This document shows, in pieces, positions 32,924 to 40,411 of a DNA stretch of 64,000 nt (position 1 is its first letter; each line of letters begins with the position of its first letter). The translations under genes and the position numbers were made by a program. This stretch comes from JAJDUF01 sp965238265 (GTDB taxonomy: Bacteria; Chloroflexota; UBA11872; UBA12225; JAJDUF01), in contig OZ250185.1 of assembly GCA_965238265.1 (NCBI GenBank), positions 2,480,001 through 2,544,000 on the forward strand. The letters are read 5' to 3'. Under the pieces are notes generated by a model. It saw nothing but the letters and a program-made list of their open reading frames with translations. It was not told where the DNA came from and did not search any database.

Positions 32924-33186
32924 CTGTCCCCCGACCGACGATGCTCACTCGCACCCGCTAGCCAGGCGGGCACGGACAGCACACCGAGCACCCTCATCCC
33001 CAGCGCACTCACGCTGCTTAGTGCTGCCGGATCGGTCTGCCGGCCTCGCCACCCTGCTCGCGCACCTCCCGCTGAGTAGGCACCTACCCACCGGGAGCCA
33101 CTACCGAAGTAGCGGGGTGGCTCGCTAGCTCCACCGCCCCCCCGCGCGCCCCCGCCCGGAGACGGAGACACACACAGAGACGATAC
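32883..33186 (-). ncRNA. Candidate structured RNA of unknown class, about 300 nt
   Basis: Read on the minus strand the region is a series of hairpins: gagcca/tggctc with ctac-ttcg-gtag inside (33095-33123, a cUUCGg tetraloop); ctcccg/cgggag enclosing tgggtagg/cctactca (33066-33097); gccgg/ccggc (33026-33044); gcact/agtgc (33005-33024); cccgc/gcggg (32954-32970); and a terminal hairpin followed by T-rich sequence. Two stems contain a pair that is G-U only in minus-strand RNA but A-C in plus-strand RNA, pointing to minus-strand transcription. I found no RNase P, tmRNA, SRP or 6S signature. The first two stems share three bases and may be alternatives. Confidence 0.45.
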
Positions 33187-33190
33187 AGCT

Positions 33191-33219
33191 ATCTTACGCC
33201 GCAACCACGGCCGGCGCAA
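33191..33219 (-). promoter_or_regulatory. Putative promoter of the structured RNA
   Basis: On the minus strand TTGCGC (33219-33214) and TAAGAT (33196-33191) are separated by 17 bp. The boxes are moderate matches to consensus; the spacing is ideal. Confidence 0.35.
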
Positions 33220-33398
33220 GCCGCGTCCGGGCACGAAAAAACCCGCATCAGGCCGATCTCAGCACTTTACTCCCAAGCCGCCGCTCCACTTCCGCAGAAT
33301 CCTGACCGATTCCCGCTTGCGGCCTCGCGCACCCTGCCAGAGAGTCACTAGACTCCATTGACTTTCTTGACTTTCTCAGTCATTCAGCACTTTTCCTG

Positions 33399-33424
33399 TC
33401 ATTCCCGCGAAAGCGGGAATCCAG
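33399..33424. repeat. Family A palindromic repeat
   Basis: gtcattcccgcgaaagcgggaatcca, identical in its hairpin to the copy at 2053. Confidence 0.8.
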
Positions 33425-33452
33425 AGCGGATGCACTGTCTGCCGCCCCAGGT

Positions 33453-33484
33453 GCCGTCATTCCGGCGGAAGTCGCAATGACGGC
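33453..33484. repeat. Family A-related palindrome
   Basis: gccgtcattccggcggaagtcgcaatgacggc: outer arms gccgtcatt/aatgacggc enclose a family A-like core, as if two head-to-head halves were joined. Confidence 0.6.
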
Positions 33485-33594
33485 CGGCCGAGCCGCTATC
33501 CTTGCAGTAGCTCACTCGCGCCGGCCGCGGTCCCGGCGCGAGAGTGAGTACACGCTAAAATAGCCAGCCACAGCAGCGCGATTCGGAGGCGCCT

Positions 33595-34428
33595 ATGCAG
33601 TACGTTATGTTCACCAAGCATCTCCAAGAGTTGAGCGTGCCGGACGCCGGCCGTGCCATCAAGGAGCTAGGCTTCGATGGCGTCGAGCTGACCACCCGCG
33701 CCGGTGGTCACATCCTCCCGGAAGAGGTCGAGTCTGCCTTGCCCGCAGCGGTCGAGGAGCTACAGGCGCTCGGCCTGGCCGTGCCGGCGCTAGTGGTCGA
33801 GATACACAACCGGCGCACACCGCACGCCGCAGCGGTATGCCGCACCGCCGGCGCGCTCGGCGCCACGCTCTTACGCACCAGCAGTTGGCGCTACCTCGGC
33901 CTCGGGTCGGCCCGCCCGCAGCTCGCCACCGCCCGCGCCGAGTGCAAAGAGCTGGAGGACCTCGGGCGCGAGTACGGTGTGCGCATTTGCATCCACGCCC
34001 ATTCCGGCAGCTACCTCAGCGGTCAGGGCGCGCTCCTGGCGCAGATTCTCGACGGCCGGGACCCGCGCTACGTCGGCGTGTCCCTCGATATGGGCCACCT
34101 CACCGTCGAGGGCGGCATCCACGGCTGGCGGATCAGCATGGACCTCCTGCGCGACTACATCGGCATCCTGGCCGTCAAGAGCTTCGGCTGGTTCCACACC
34201 CAGGACCCGGAGACCGGCCAACATTCCTGGCGCGCCACCCTCGTCCCGCTAGAGGAGGGCCTGACGCAGTGGACGGAGGTCTTCGAGATTCTCGGCGCCA
34301 TCGGCTGGGACGGCCTCGTATCGCTCCACAGCGAATACAACGACATGACGGTGCCGGTGCGCCTGGAGCAAACGGCCCGCGACCTAGCGCACATCCGCGC
34401 CAGCGTAGCAGCCGCCACCAGCAGCTAA
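33595..34428 (+). CDS. Sugar phosphate isomerase/epimerase (AP endonuclease 2-like TIM barrel)
   Basis: 277 residues. KELGFDGVELTTRAGGHILPEEV (barrel start), ICIHAHSG (metal His), VGVSLDMGHLTVEGG (metal Asp/His), LAVKSFGWF and LVSLHSEYND (last metal Glu) fit the xylose-isomerase-like TIM barrel family. Members isomerise or epimerise keto sugars or inositol derivatives. ATG 33595 has a cggaggcgc site. It converges on an enolase-family gene of the same probable pathway. Confidence 0.88.
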   Translation: MQYVMFTKHLQELSVPDAGRAIKELGFDGVELTTRAGGHILPEEVESALPAAVEELQALGLAVPALVVEIHNRRTPHAAAVCRTAGALGATLLRTSSWRYLGLGSARPQLATARAECKELEDLGREYGVRICIHAHSGSYLSGQGALLAQILDGRDPRYVGVSLDMGHLTVEGGIHGWRISMDLLRDYIGILAVKSFGWFHTQDPETGQHSWRATLVPLEEGLTQWTEVFEILGAIGWDGLVSLHSEYNDMTVPVRLEQTARDLAHIRASVAAATSS

Positions 34429-34435
34429 TGCGGCA

Positions 34436-34523
34436 TCCCTGGCCCCCCTATGGCCCCCCCGCTCCGCAGGGGGACGGCGTGTTCCCTCCCCTGTCGCAAC
34501 GGGGGAGGGCTAGGGTGGGGGCC
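34436..34523. repeat. Composite palindromic repeat (family C joined to family B-prime), reverse orientation
   Basis: ggccccctatggccccccc / gctccgcagggggac then ggcgtgttccctcccctgtc / gcaacgggggagggctaggg. It is the reverse complement of the composite at 6271-6381 in both hairpins and joint. Confidence 0.75.
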
Positions 34524-34536
34524 AAGACACTCTACG

Positions 34537-35679
34537 CTACTGGTCAATGACCGACCCGTCCACGTCGAGACGAGTATCGACCTCGCGCGGCACGAACGGG
34601 CACCGCTCGACCGCATCGGGTTTCAGCTCGACGCCGATCCCCGGTCGGTCCGACAGCACCAGGTAGCCGTGGCCGTCATGCTCCGCAATGCCGGTCACTA
34701 AGTCGCTCTTCGGCGGCCGGTCCTCGCCGGTCGGATACTCTTGCAGCCCGAAGTTGGGGATGCAGGCCGCGATTTGCAGACACGCCGCCGTGCTCACGGG
34801 ACTGAGCGGATTGTGCGGCACGACCTTCACGTGCTGCGCCTCCGCCAACGCGGCAATCTTCTTCGCCCCGGAAATGCCGCCGACCAAGCACACGTCCGGC
34901 CGCACGTACTGCACCGCATTTCGTTGGAGTGCCATCTGGAACTCCCACAGCGACGTGAAGCGCTCGCCGGTAGCGATAGGGATGTTGATCTTCTGCGCCA
35001 CATACGCCATTTCGTCGAAGTTATCCGGCGTCACCGGGTCCTCGAAGAAGTACGGGTGAAACTGCTCGATCCCCAGCCCGAGCTGCACCGCCTCCGTCGG
35101 CGTCAGGCGCCGATGAATCTCGATACACAGGTCAACGTCGTTCCCCACCACGGCGCGATACTGCCGCACGGCGTCAATGGCATCGGTGATTTTGTCCACG
35201 TGCGTCTTGAAATACCGCTCACCGCGCGCCGCATCGAGAAACGGCGTGAGATGCCCGACGGCCGTGAAGCCCTGCCGCTTGGCGTCCCCGACCCCGGCCA
35301 CAAGCTCCTCGCGCGTGGACCCGAACACGTGATAATAGACCCGCGCGCGGTCACGGACCTTCCCACCCAAAAGCTGGTAGACGGGCACCTCGAAGTGCTT
35401 GCCCGCGATGTCCCAGAGCGCAATGTCAATGGCGCTCAACGCCCCCATGATCGCCGCGCCGCGGAAGTGGCTGAAGCGGTACATGTATTGCCAGTGGTGC
35501 TCGATCAGCAGCGGGTCCTTGCCGATCAAGTAGCGGCCGTACTTCTGCACGGCGGCCGCCGACGCTTCGAGATAGCCCCACGCACCGGACTCGCCCAAGC
35601 CCGTAATGCCCGCGTCGGTATGGACCAGCACCAGCAGATAGCGGTCCAGCAGCAGCGGTTCGACTTTCGTGATCTTCAA
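34537..35679 (-). CDS. Enolase superfamily (mandelate racemase/muconate lactonizing) sugar-acid dehydratase
   Basis: 380 residues from a TTG at 35679 with GGAGG 6 bp upstream. The N-terminal cap ends near ALSAIDIALWDIAGK. In the barrel, DLCIEIHRRLTPTEA gives Asp/Glu-x-His, FFEDPVTPDN the second Glu, IATGERFTS the third, and VPHNPLSPVST the catalytic His. The E-x-H arrangement places it in the mannonate/gluconate/galactonate dehydratase-like group rather than the KxK racemases. These turn sugar acids into 2-keto-3-deoxy acids, the substrates of the HpcH/HpaI aldolases in this window. A truncated copy lies at 42507. Confidence 0.92.
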   Translation of the reverse strand: MKITKVEPLLLDRYLLVLVHTDAGITGLGESGAWGYLEASAAAVQKYGRYLIGKDPLLIEHHWQYMYRFSHFRGAAIMGALSAIDIALWDIAGKHFEVPVYQLLGGKVRDRARVYYHVFGSTREELVAGVGDAKRQGFTAVGHLTPFLDAARGERYFKTHVDKITDAIDAVRQYRAVVGNDVDLCIEIHRRLTPTEAVQLGLGIEQFHPYFFEDPVTPDNFDEMAYVAQKINIPIATGERFTSLWEFQMALQRNAVQYVRPDVCLVGGISGAKKIAALAEAQHVKVVPHNPLSPVSTAACLQIAACIPNFGLQEYPTGEDRPPKSDLVTGIAEHDGHGYLVLSDRPGIGVELKPDAVERCPFVPREVDTRLDVDGSVIDQ

Positions 35680-35766
35680 GCGTCCCTCCTACTTCTCCAC
35701 GCAGTAGCGTCGCGGGGACATGGTACCAGCGGGAACACAGCGCGTAGTTGCACCCGCCTCCGCCGC

Positions 35767-35870
35767 ACACCCCCTCTCCACATGGTGGAGAGGGGGCCGG
35801 GTGATGGGCCAAAGCCGCACCACACCTGGCACTATCCGTGCGGCTCTGGCCCGTCAGCGGGTGAGGCCCG
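35767..35870. repeat. Family B repeat carrying a nested 53-bp palindromic insertion
   Basis: The family B hairpin (ccccctctccac / gtggagaggggg) is normal, but its tail is split. cgggtga occurs at 35798-35804 and again at 35858-35864, flanking a 53-bp insert with 15-bp inverted arms gggccaaagccgcac / gtgcggctctggccc (one mismatch). The 7-bp duplication looks like a target-site duplication. Confidence 0.65.
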
Positions 35871-35897
35871 CACCCCCCGGCATCACTCACCCTCGAT

Positions 35898-35927
35898 TTG
35901 ACACCGGCCTCCAACTTACAGTATTAT
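35898..35927 (+). promoter_or_regulatory. Sigma-70 type promoter of the first solute-binding protein gene
   Basis: TTGACA (35898-35903), 18-bp spacer, TATTAT (35922-35927). The same -35 and spacer length are kept in the duplicate at 42805. The leader to the GTG start would be about 225 nt. Confidence 0.65.
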
Positions 35928-36160
35928 AGGCGCGGCCGGTGTTATAGGCTCGTCGTTGTGCTGCGCCAAAGTGGCCCGATACGCTGGCTCAAAACCACCG
36001 ACGGGGAGGTGATCGCGGAGCAAACGGGGGCATAGACGCCGTTACACCCGCACTTGGCCGTGTCCATGCGCCTCACCCGCAGCCCTTGTTCCACAACCTG
36101 GTTCTGGAGCCGGGCCACGAGTGGTCAGCGCAGATTCACAACTCTAGGGAGGTAGGAAAC

Positions 36161-37750
36161 GTGTCACAAGCAACGCGAAGACGCTATCTCGGTGGTGCTG
36201 GTGCCGTCTTGGGCGGAGTGCTCGCGGCTGCTTGCGGCGAGCCTGAGGTGCGTTACGTCGAGAGAGTGGTCGAGAAGCCGGTGATCCAAGAAAAGGTGGT
36301 CACCGTCGAGGTGCCGGTGATCCAAGAAAAGGTGGTCACCGTCGAGGTGCCGGTGATCGTCGAGAAGGTCATCACCGTCGAAAAGCCGGTGATCGTCGAG
36401 AAGATCGTTGAGGTCGAGAAGCAAGTCATCGTCGAGAAGATCGTCGAGAAGCCGGTGATCGTCGAGAAGATCGTGGAGAAGAGGGTGGAGGTGCCGGCCA
36501 AGATCACGGATCCGGTGACGATTGAGTATTGGACGCCGTGGCCGGCAGAGATCAGCGTCGGGAAGGCGGTCATTGATCTCGTCGATCAGTTCAACCAAGC
36601 ACAGGAAAGAGTCCAGGTCAACACCCTCGTTGGGAAAGAGGGGAACTCTCGGACACTGCTGCCGGACTACCTGGCCGGGTCCGCCCCCCATGCGGCCCTC
36701 CTCGGAAGTACCGGCGGTGCTAGCTTCATGGGTACCGAGGTCTACATGCCGCTGACGCGGTGGTTGAAAACGGACAAAGAGATGGCTAAGGCCGTCCAGG
36801 ATGACTTCTGGCCAGGGTTGAATGAAGGGTTCATGTGGAAGGGAGAGCTGTACTACTTTCTATGGGACGCTTTGCCAGTCGTGACCTTCCTCAACCAGAG
36901 CTATTTCCGAGCGGCCGGCGCAGCAGCTCCCCAGGCCGGCTGGACCTGGCAGGACATGGAGGAATTGTTGGTCGCACTCAAGCCACATATCACGGACGAA
37001 AACAGCGCCCCCATGTTCCTAGACATCAGAGACACTGGATCGGCGTTGCCAGCGCTCGTAGGGCAGGCGGGCGGCGAGTATTTGGTGAGCAAGGACTACC
37101 GGAGGATCACCATCGCCGATCCGCCGGTGGTCGAGGCCGCGGAATGGGGACGTGACCTGGAGAAGCGAGGGCTGTCGATGAAGCCAGGACCGCGCGGATC
37201 GGATAACCGCAACTGGAGTGCCGGCAAGGTGGCGATTGAGATCGAAGGGATCGGGCGCCTCCCGGGGTATCGCGACGCGATCACGAAGGGGGATAGCCCG
37301 ATCAAGGACGAAGATATGGGGTGGGGGCCGAGTCTCACGCACAAGCGCCGGGCCACGCTGGTGACCGGCATTGTGAACGGGATCGTGCGCAATCGGGATG
37401 AGGCGAAGATGGACGGGGCCTATGAGCTGCTGTCGTGGCTCATGAAGCCGGAGAACCTGGTTGCCCACAACCAAATCAATAGGTGGATGCCCTCCCGCAA
37501 GTCCGCTGCGAATCTCGGGCGAGAGCAGAATGTGTTCACTGATCCGGTCCAGCTTGGCTCCTTCGACGATATGGAGCATGGCATCGTCACGATGCCCATG
37601 ACCCCCATGACCGAAGCGATCAGGAAGCGGTTGGCGGCCGCGCTGGTGGCAATTGACGCAGGCGAACCGGCCCAGGAGACCCTGCAGGCGGCGGCCGCGG
37701 AGTTGCAGCTCGACTTCGAGCGCAAGGTGCTGCTCCAGTTGCAGCGGTAG
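36161..37750 (+). CDS. ABC-type extracellular solute-binding lipoprotein (family 1), no cognate permease nearby
   Basis: 529 residues from GTG 36161 with an agggaggt site. It has a Tat-like signal (TRRRYLGGAGAVLGGVLAAAC) with lipobox Cys at about 25, then about 85 residues of VEKPVIVEKIV-type repeats forming a charged stalk. The mature binding domain begins near PVTIEYWTPWP (about 122) and includes GNSRTLLPDYLAGSAPHAALLG and WEQ/FLWDALPVVTFLNQ-like strands of sugar-binding proteins. It probably binds an oligosaccharide or sugar acid outside the membrane. No permease or ATPase gene is in the window. Confidence 0.92.
   Translation: MSQATRRRYLGGAGAVLGGVLAAACGEPEVRYVERVVEKPVIQEKVVTVEVPVIQEKVVTVEVPVIVEKVITVEKPVIVEKIVEVEKQVIVEKIVEKPVIVEKIVEKRVEVPAKITDPVTIEYWTPWPAEISVGKAVIDLVDQFNQAQERVQVNTLVGKEGNSRTLLPDYLAGSAPHAALLGSTGGASFMGTEVYMPLTRWLKTDKEMAKAVQDDFWPGLNEGFMWKGELYYFLWDALPVVTFLNQSYFRAAGAAAPQAGWTWQDMEELLVALKPHITDENSAPMFLDIRDTGSALPALVGQAGGEYLVSKDYRRITIADPPVVEAAEWGRDLEKRGLSMKPGPRGSDNRNWSAGKVAIEIEGIGRLPGYRDAITKGDSPIKDEDMGWGPSLTHKRRATLVTGIVNGIVRNRDEAKMDGAYELLSWLMKPENLVAHNQINRWMPSRKSAANLGREQNVFTDPVQLGSFDDMEHGIVTMPMTPMTEAIRKRLAAALVAIDAGEPAQETLQAAAAELQLDFERKVLLQLQR
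36281..36352 (+). repeat. 36-bp perfect tandem repeat in the stalk coding region
   Basis: Two identical 36-bp units encode VIQEKVVTVEVP twice. The surrounding region 36254-36500 is built of further degenerate copies of the same PVIVEK unit. Confidence 0.85.
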
Positions 37751-37767
37751 TCCAGCTATCGCGGCCG

Positions 37768-37818
37768 AAGAGGGTGGGAGTCCGGCTTGATCCGCTGATC
37801 AACCGCTCCTACCCTCTT
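37768..37818 (+). terminator. Hairpin after the first solute-binding protein gene
   Basis: aagagggtgggag (37768-37780) pairs with ctcctaccctctt (37806-37818) over 13 bp (one G-U), with an inner ttgatc/gatcaa. It is followed by gtgtgtctgc rather than a T-run. It lies between the binding-protein and sialidase genes and may be a partial terminator or an mRNA-stabilising hairpin. Confidence 0.5.
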
Positions 37819-37855
37819 GTGTGTCTGCACGCACACGCCAGGACAAGGAGGGTGA

Positions 37856-39130
37856 ATGATGGCACCGCAGCGCTTTCAAGTCAAGGACGTGGCGCATTCG
37901 GTCCTCTGGTATCACCGCGACCACTACGCTGGTCATCCCAACCGCGGCGGCATCTGGAACCTCGGTAATGGCGAGATCGCGGTGGCGCATGTGAACGCCC
38001 ACCGGCCCTATCGCGGGCGTGAGGATACCTTCCACGACTACATGCACACCGCCAGGATTCTCCTGCAACGCTCGTTCGACTCCGGCGAGACCTGGCCTCA
38101 GGACCAAGAAACCGTGATCTGGAATCGCGGTGCCAGCATCGAGGAGCATCGGGAGTGGCTGTTCGGCGACCCCAGCGACCGGCAGGAGTTGGATATGACC
38201 CAGCCCGGCGCGATCTTCCACTTCGGGCAGGTCGCGGCCGGCTACGACCTCGAACAGGAAGAGCAAAGCACCGGCAAGACGGCCAAGGCGCCGAGCCTGG
38301 TGCACTTCGGGCTACGCTCCGTAGATGGCGGACGCACCTGGGAAAACCGCCCGACGGTGATCGCGCCCCCCTCCCATCGAGACGGCAACATCGTGGCGAA
38401 CTTCCCGATGGTCCAGTTCGAGAACGGCGTGTTCGCCAAGGCGGTGACAGTAGGTGGTGGTCAATTGCCGGATGGAGAAGTCTGCATGCACGTCACGGAT
38501 AACCACGGCCTGACCTGGGACTACATGCAGACGATTGCCGCGGATCCCCTGGGGATTAGTGGCTACACCTACCCATCCCTCCTGCGGCTCCCGAACGGCC
38601 GACTGCTCGCCATCATGCACCGCCTGAACAGCGGGAGCAACGGCAATATCGGCAATTGGCCGTGCCTGTGCGTGTCCGACGACGGGGGCATGAGTTGGAG
38701 CCAGCCCCGCGTGATGATCCGCCCGGACCAAAGCCCGTGGCCGGCCCACCGGAAGCCCTTACAATTCGACCGTCCCCGCACGATCACGTCGAACGCGGTG
38801 CCGGTGCCGGCCTACATGCCGCAGGCCCCAGGAGCGCCGATGTATCGAGCGCCATATCCGGTGCTCTTGCGGGACGGGCGGATCCTCGTGATCCTGGGAC
38901 GACGCAAGGCACCGCCTGGGATCAGTTGCATCCTGAGCGAGGACGGTGGCCAGACCTGGCTACCCGAGGTGGTGCTGCGGGCGGATGGCGCTGAGGGCGA
39001 TGGAGGGTACCCGGTGGCGACCGAGTTGGACAACGGCCGTATCTTTACAGCGTACTACTTCTGCACTGAGCCGGAGTTGCCCTTTGGCGGCCCACGGCAC
39101 GTCGCGGGTACGCACTTTCGGATTGACTAA
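37856..39130 (+). CDS. Sialidase-fold (BNR/Asp-box) protein
   Basis: 424 residues; ATG ATG at 37856 behind AAGGAGGGTGA. Five Asp-boxes at 73-80 (SFDSGETW), 155-162 (SVDGGRTW), 214-221 (TDNHGLTW), 274-281 (SDDGGMSW) and 361-368 (SEDGGQTW) define a six-bladed sialidase propeller. RAPYPVLLRDGRILVILGRRK resembles the Arg/Asp strand of exo-alpha-sialidases. No signal peptide, so it may act inside the cell. It follows the binding-protein gene and precedes the C45 gene. True sialidase activity is not certain. Confidence 0.88.
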   Translation: MMAPQRFQVKDVAHSVLWYHRDHYAGHPNRGGIWNLGNGEIAVAHVNAHRPYRGREDTFHDYMHTARILLQRSFDSGETWPQDQETVIWNRGASIEEHREWLFGDPSDRQELDMTQPGAIFHFGQVAAGYDLEQEEQSTGKTAKAPSLVHFGLRSVDGGRTWENRPTVIAPPSHRDGNIVANFPMVQFENGVFAKAVTVGGGQLPDGEVCMHVTDNHGLTWDYMQTIAADPLGISGYTYPSLLRLPNGRLLAIMHRLNSGSNGNIGNWPCLCVSDDGGMSWSQPRVMIRPDQSPWPAHRKPLQFDRPRTITSNAVPVPAYMPQAPGAPMYRAPYPVLLRDGRILVILGRRKAPPGISCILSEDGGQTWLPEVVLRADGAEGDGGYPVATELDNGRIFTAYYFCTEPELPFGGPRHVAGTHFRID

Positions 39131-39235
39131 CCAGCCTGCAGGGAGGCGCGACACGGTGGCGCAACGAGGATCGGTCGGGGCATGCAGTTGTGATCGGGTC
39201 TCGTCACCGACGTATGCCCGATAGGCGGGAGCATC

Positions 39236-40303
39236 ATGCCTACTCGTGTCATCACCATCAAGGGTTCTGCCAGAGAGCGCGGCCGGCAACTCGGTGAGGC
39301 GCTGCGAGAACACTTTCTCTCCTCGTTTGCAGCCACCCAGGCGGCGAAGCCAGACAATCCAGAGCGGGTGCAGGCGACCATCGCCTACATGGCCGGCGAG
39401 TGCCCCCTGCTGCTCGATGAGGTGAACGGGGTGGCCGATGCTCTCGCTCTGACACCGGGCCAGGTGCTGCGCACGCAGCTCTATCCCGGCTGGGCCGAAT
39501 TGGAAAACCGCGGAGGATGCACCGAGGCTGCGGCCATCACCACCGACGCCGGCCCAGTCATGTTCCAAACTGGCGATAGTTCGCTCACGCCCGGCCTGAT
39601 GGAACAGCTCCAGGAAGACGAGGTTCTCGTGCAGCAGGTTGTCCCCGATGAGGGACCGCGGTGGGTTAGCGTCGGCAGCAGCACCCATCCCTTCGTTCTC
39701 TTCGGCCTCAACGAGGAGGGGCTGGCCCGTATTGGTCAGCTGGGGCAGTCGGAAAAGCGGTCGGTCCCCCGCAAGACCGGCCTCCCCTATCTCCTCAGCG
39801 ACCGACACGTGCTGAACACGGCCCGGAACGTGGAAGAGGCGACTGGGGTACTGGAGCGACTGGTCTTCGTGGGGCGGGCGAAGGCGATGATCCTGGTAGA
39901 TGCCAGTGGCACTATGCGCTGCATGGAGAAGTGGCAGGACCGCACCGGCCGGCGCGAGGCCGACGCCAACTACATCTACCAGGCGAACGATTTCATCACC
40001 CCGGAGATGAGCGATCTGGCGGATCACAACCAGAACACCAAGGATCGCCATCGGGAGCTAGGTCAGCTGTTTGCCAAGGCGGAAGCCGAAGACGACCTGA
40101 CGCTGGACCGCATGTGGCGGATCCTCAAGCACCATGCCTCAGAGAGCGGCTCGATCTGCCGGCATGGGCAACCTGAGCCGGTGGACGACGGCGCGGTCTC
40201 GGCGCTCTCGATGTTCGCCAAGTGCCGTGACGGCGAGCTGTATTTCACCTGGGGACATACGCCCTGCGAAGGGCAATACCGAAAGCTGACAATCGATTTT
40301 TGA
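39236..40303 (+). CDS. C45-family autoproteolytic acyltransferase/hydrolase (Ntn hydrolase)
   Basis: 355 residues. ENRGGCTEAAAITTDAG gives the conserved Gly-Cys-Thr, with Cys95 as the expected nucleophile exposed by self-cleavage, as in penicillin acyl-CoA:6-APA acyltransferase. The N-terminal ARERGRQLGEALREHF and SVALGLNEEGL-like FVLFGLNEEGLARIG segments also match the family. It probably hydrolyses an amide bond, for instance N-acyl groups. The gene lies 105 bp after the sialidase gene. SD gggag. Confidence 0.87.
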   Translation: MPTRVITIKGSARERGRQLGEALREHFLSSFAATQAAKPDNPERVQATIAYMAGECPLLLDEVNGVADALALTPGQVLRTQLYPGWAELENRGGCTEAAAITTDAGPVMFQTGDSSLTPGLMEQLQEDEVLVQQVVPDEGPRWVSVGSSTHPFVLFGLNEEGLARIGQLGQSEKRSVPRKTGLPYLLSDRHVLNTARNVEEATGVLERLVFVGRAKAMILVDASGTMRCMEKWQDRTGRREADANYIYQANDFITPEMSDLADHNQNTKDRHRELGQLFAKAEAEDDLTLDRMWRILKHHASESGSICRHGQPEPVDDGAVSALSMFAKCRDGELYFTWGHTPCEGQYRKLTIDF

Positions 40304-40411
40304 GTTTGTCGTTATCAGCGGTCAGTTATCGGTTTTCAGTGATGGGTTCTTAGTGAGAAATATTGTTGACTCCTGCCCGCTGACTACTGAAAACTGAGGA
40401 CGGTACGCGCC
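40304..40411. repeat. AT-richer spacer with cagttatcag-type short repeats
   Basis: Reiterated atcag/cagtt words (tatcagcggtcagttatcgg, ttttcagtgatgg, actgaaaactgagg) that partly pair. Similar words occur near 23860, 27520, 42497 and 44895, a fourth class of intergenic repeat. Confidence 0.5.

Larger units (their letters stand above)
32576..33594. other. 1-kb gene-poor stretch with a probable structured RNA
   Basis: The small open frames here have no recognisable domains and composition unlike real genes. The left 300 bp is the leader of the radical SAM gene, the middle (32883-33219) carries the RNA candidate described separately, and the right end holds two family A repeats and a possible TAAAAT -10 (33556-33561) for the isomerase gene. 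Confidence 0.6.
35575..36270. repeat. Segmental duplication, copy 1
   Basis: The start of the enolase-family gene, the intergenic region with promoter and leader, and the first about 35 codons of the binding-protein gene are repeated, clearly alignable, at 42566-43178. The two copies differ mainly in which palindromic repeat sits in the middle. Confidence 0.85.

Noticed and set aside
32917..33234. 105-codon minus-strand frame overlapping the RNA candidate
   Set aside because: Composition (Gly/Arg/Ser/Pro-rich) and the underlying hairpins suggest RNA rather than protein; no ribosome site or family.
32883..33240. RNase P RNA, tmRNA or SRP RNA
   Set aside because: None of the conserved words (gaggaaagtcc, the tRNA-like end with ggttcgattcc, ggtcagg-ccggaaggaagcagc) is present on either strand.
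33556..33561. TAAAAT as a firm -10 for the isomerase gene at 33595
   Set aside because: No -35 or extended -10 accompanies it, so it was not listed as a separate feature.
36016..36060. Short upstream open frame with gggg-aggtg start in the leader of the binding-protein gene
   Set aside because: The frame is not kept in the duplicated leader (the stop is lost there), so it is unlikely to be a regulatory uORF.
36254..36500. CRISPR-like direct repeats
   Set aside because: The repeats are contiguous, have no spacers, and encode the VEKPVIVEK stalk in frame.
38960..40051. 363-codon minus-strand open frame
   Set aside because: Antisense to the sialidase and C45 genes, which have clear motifs; the frame has none.
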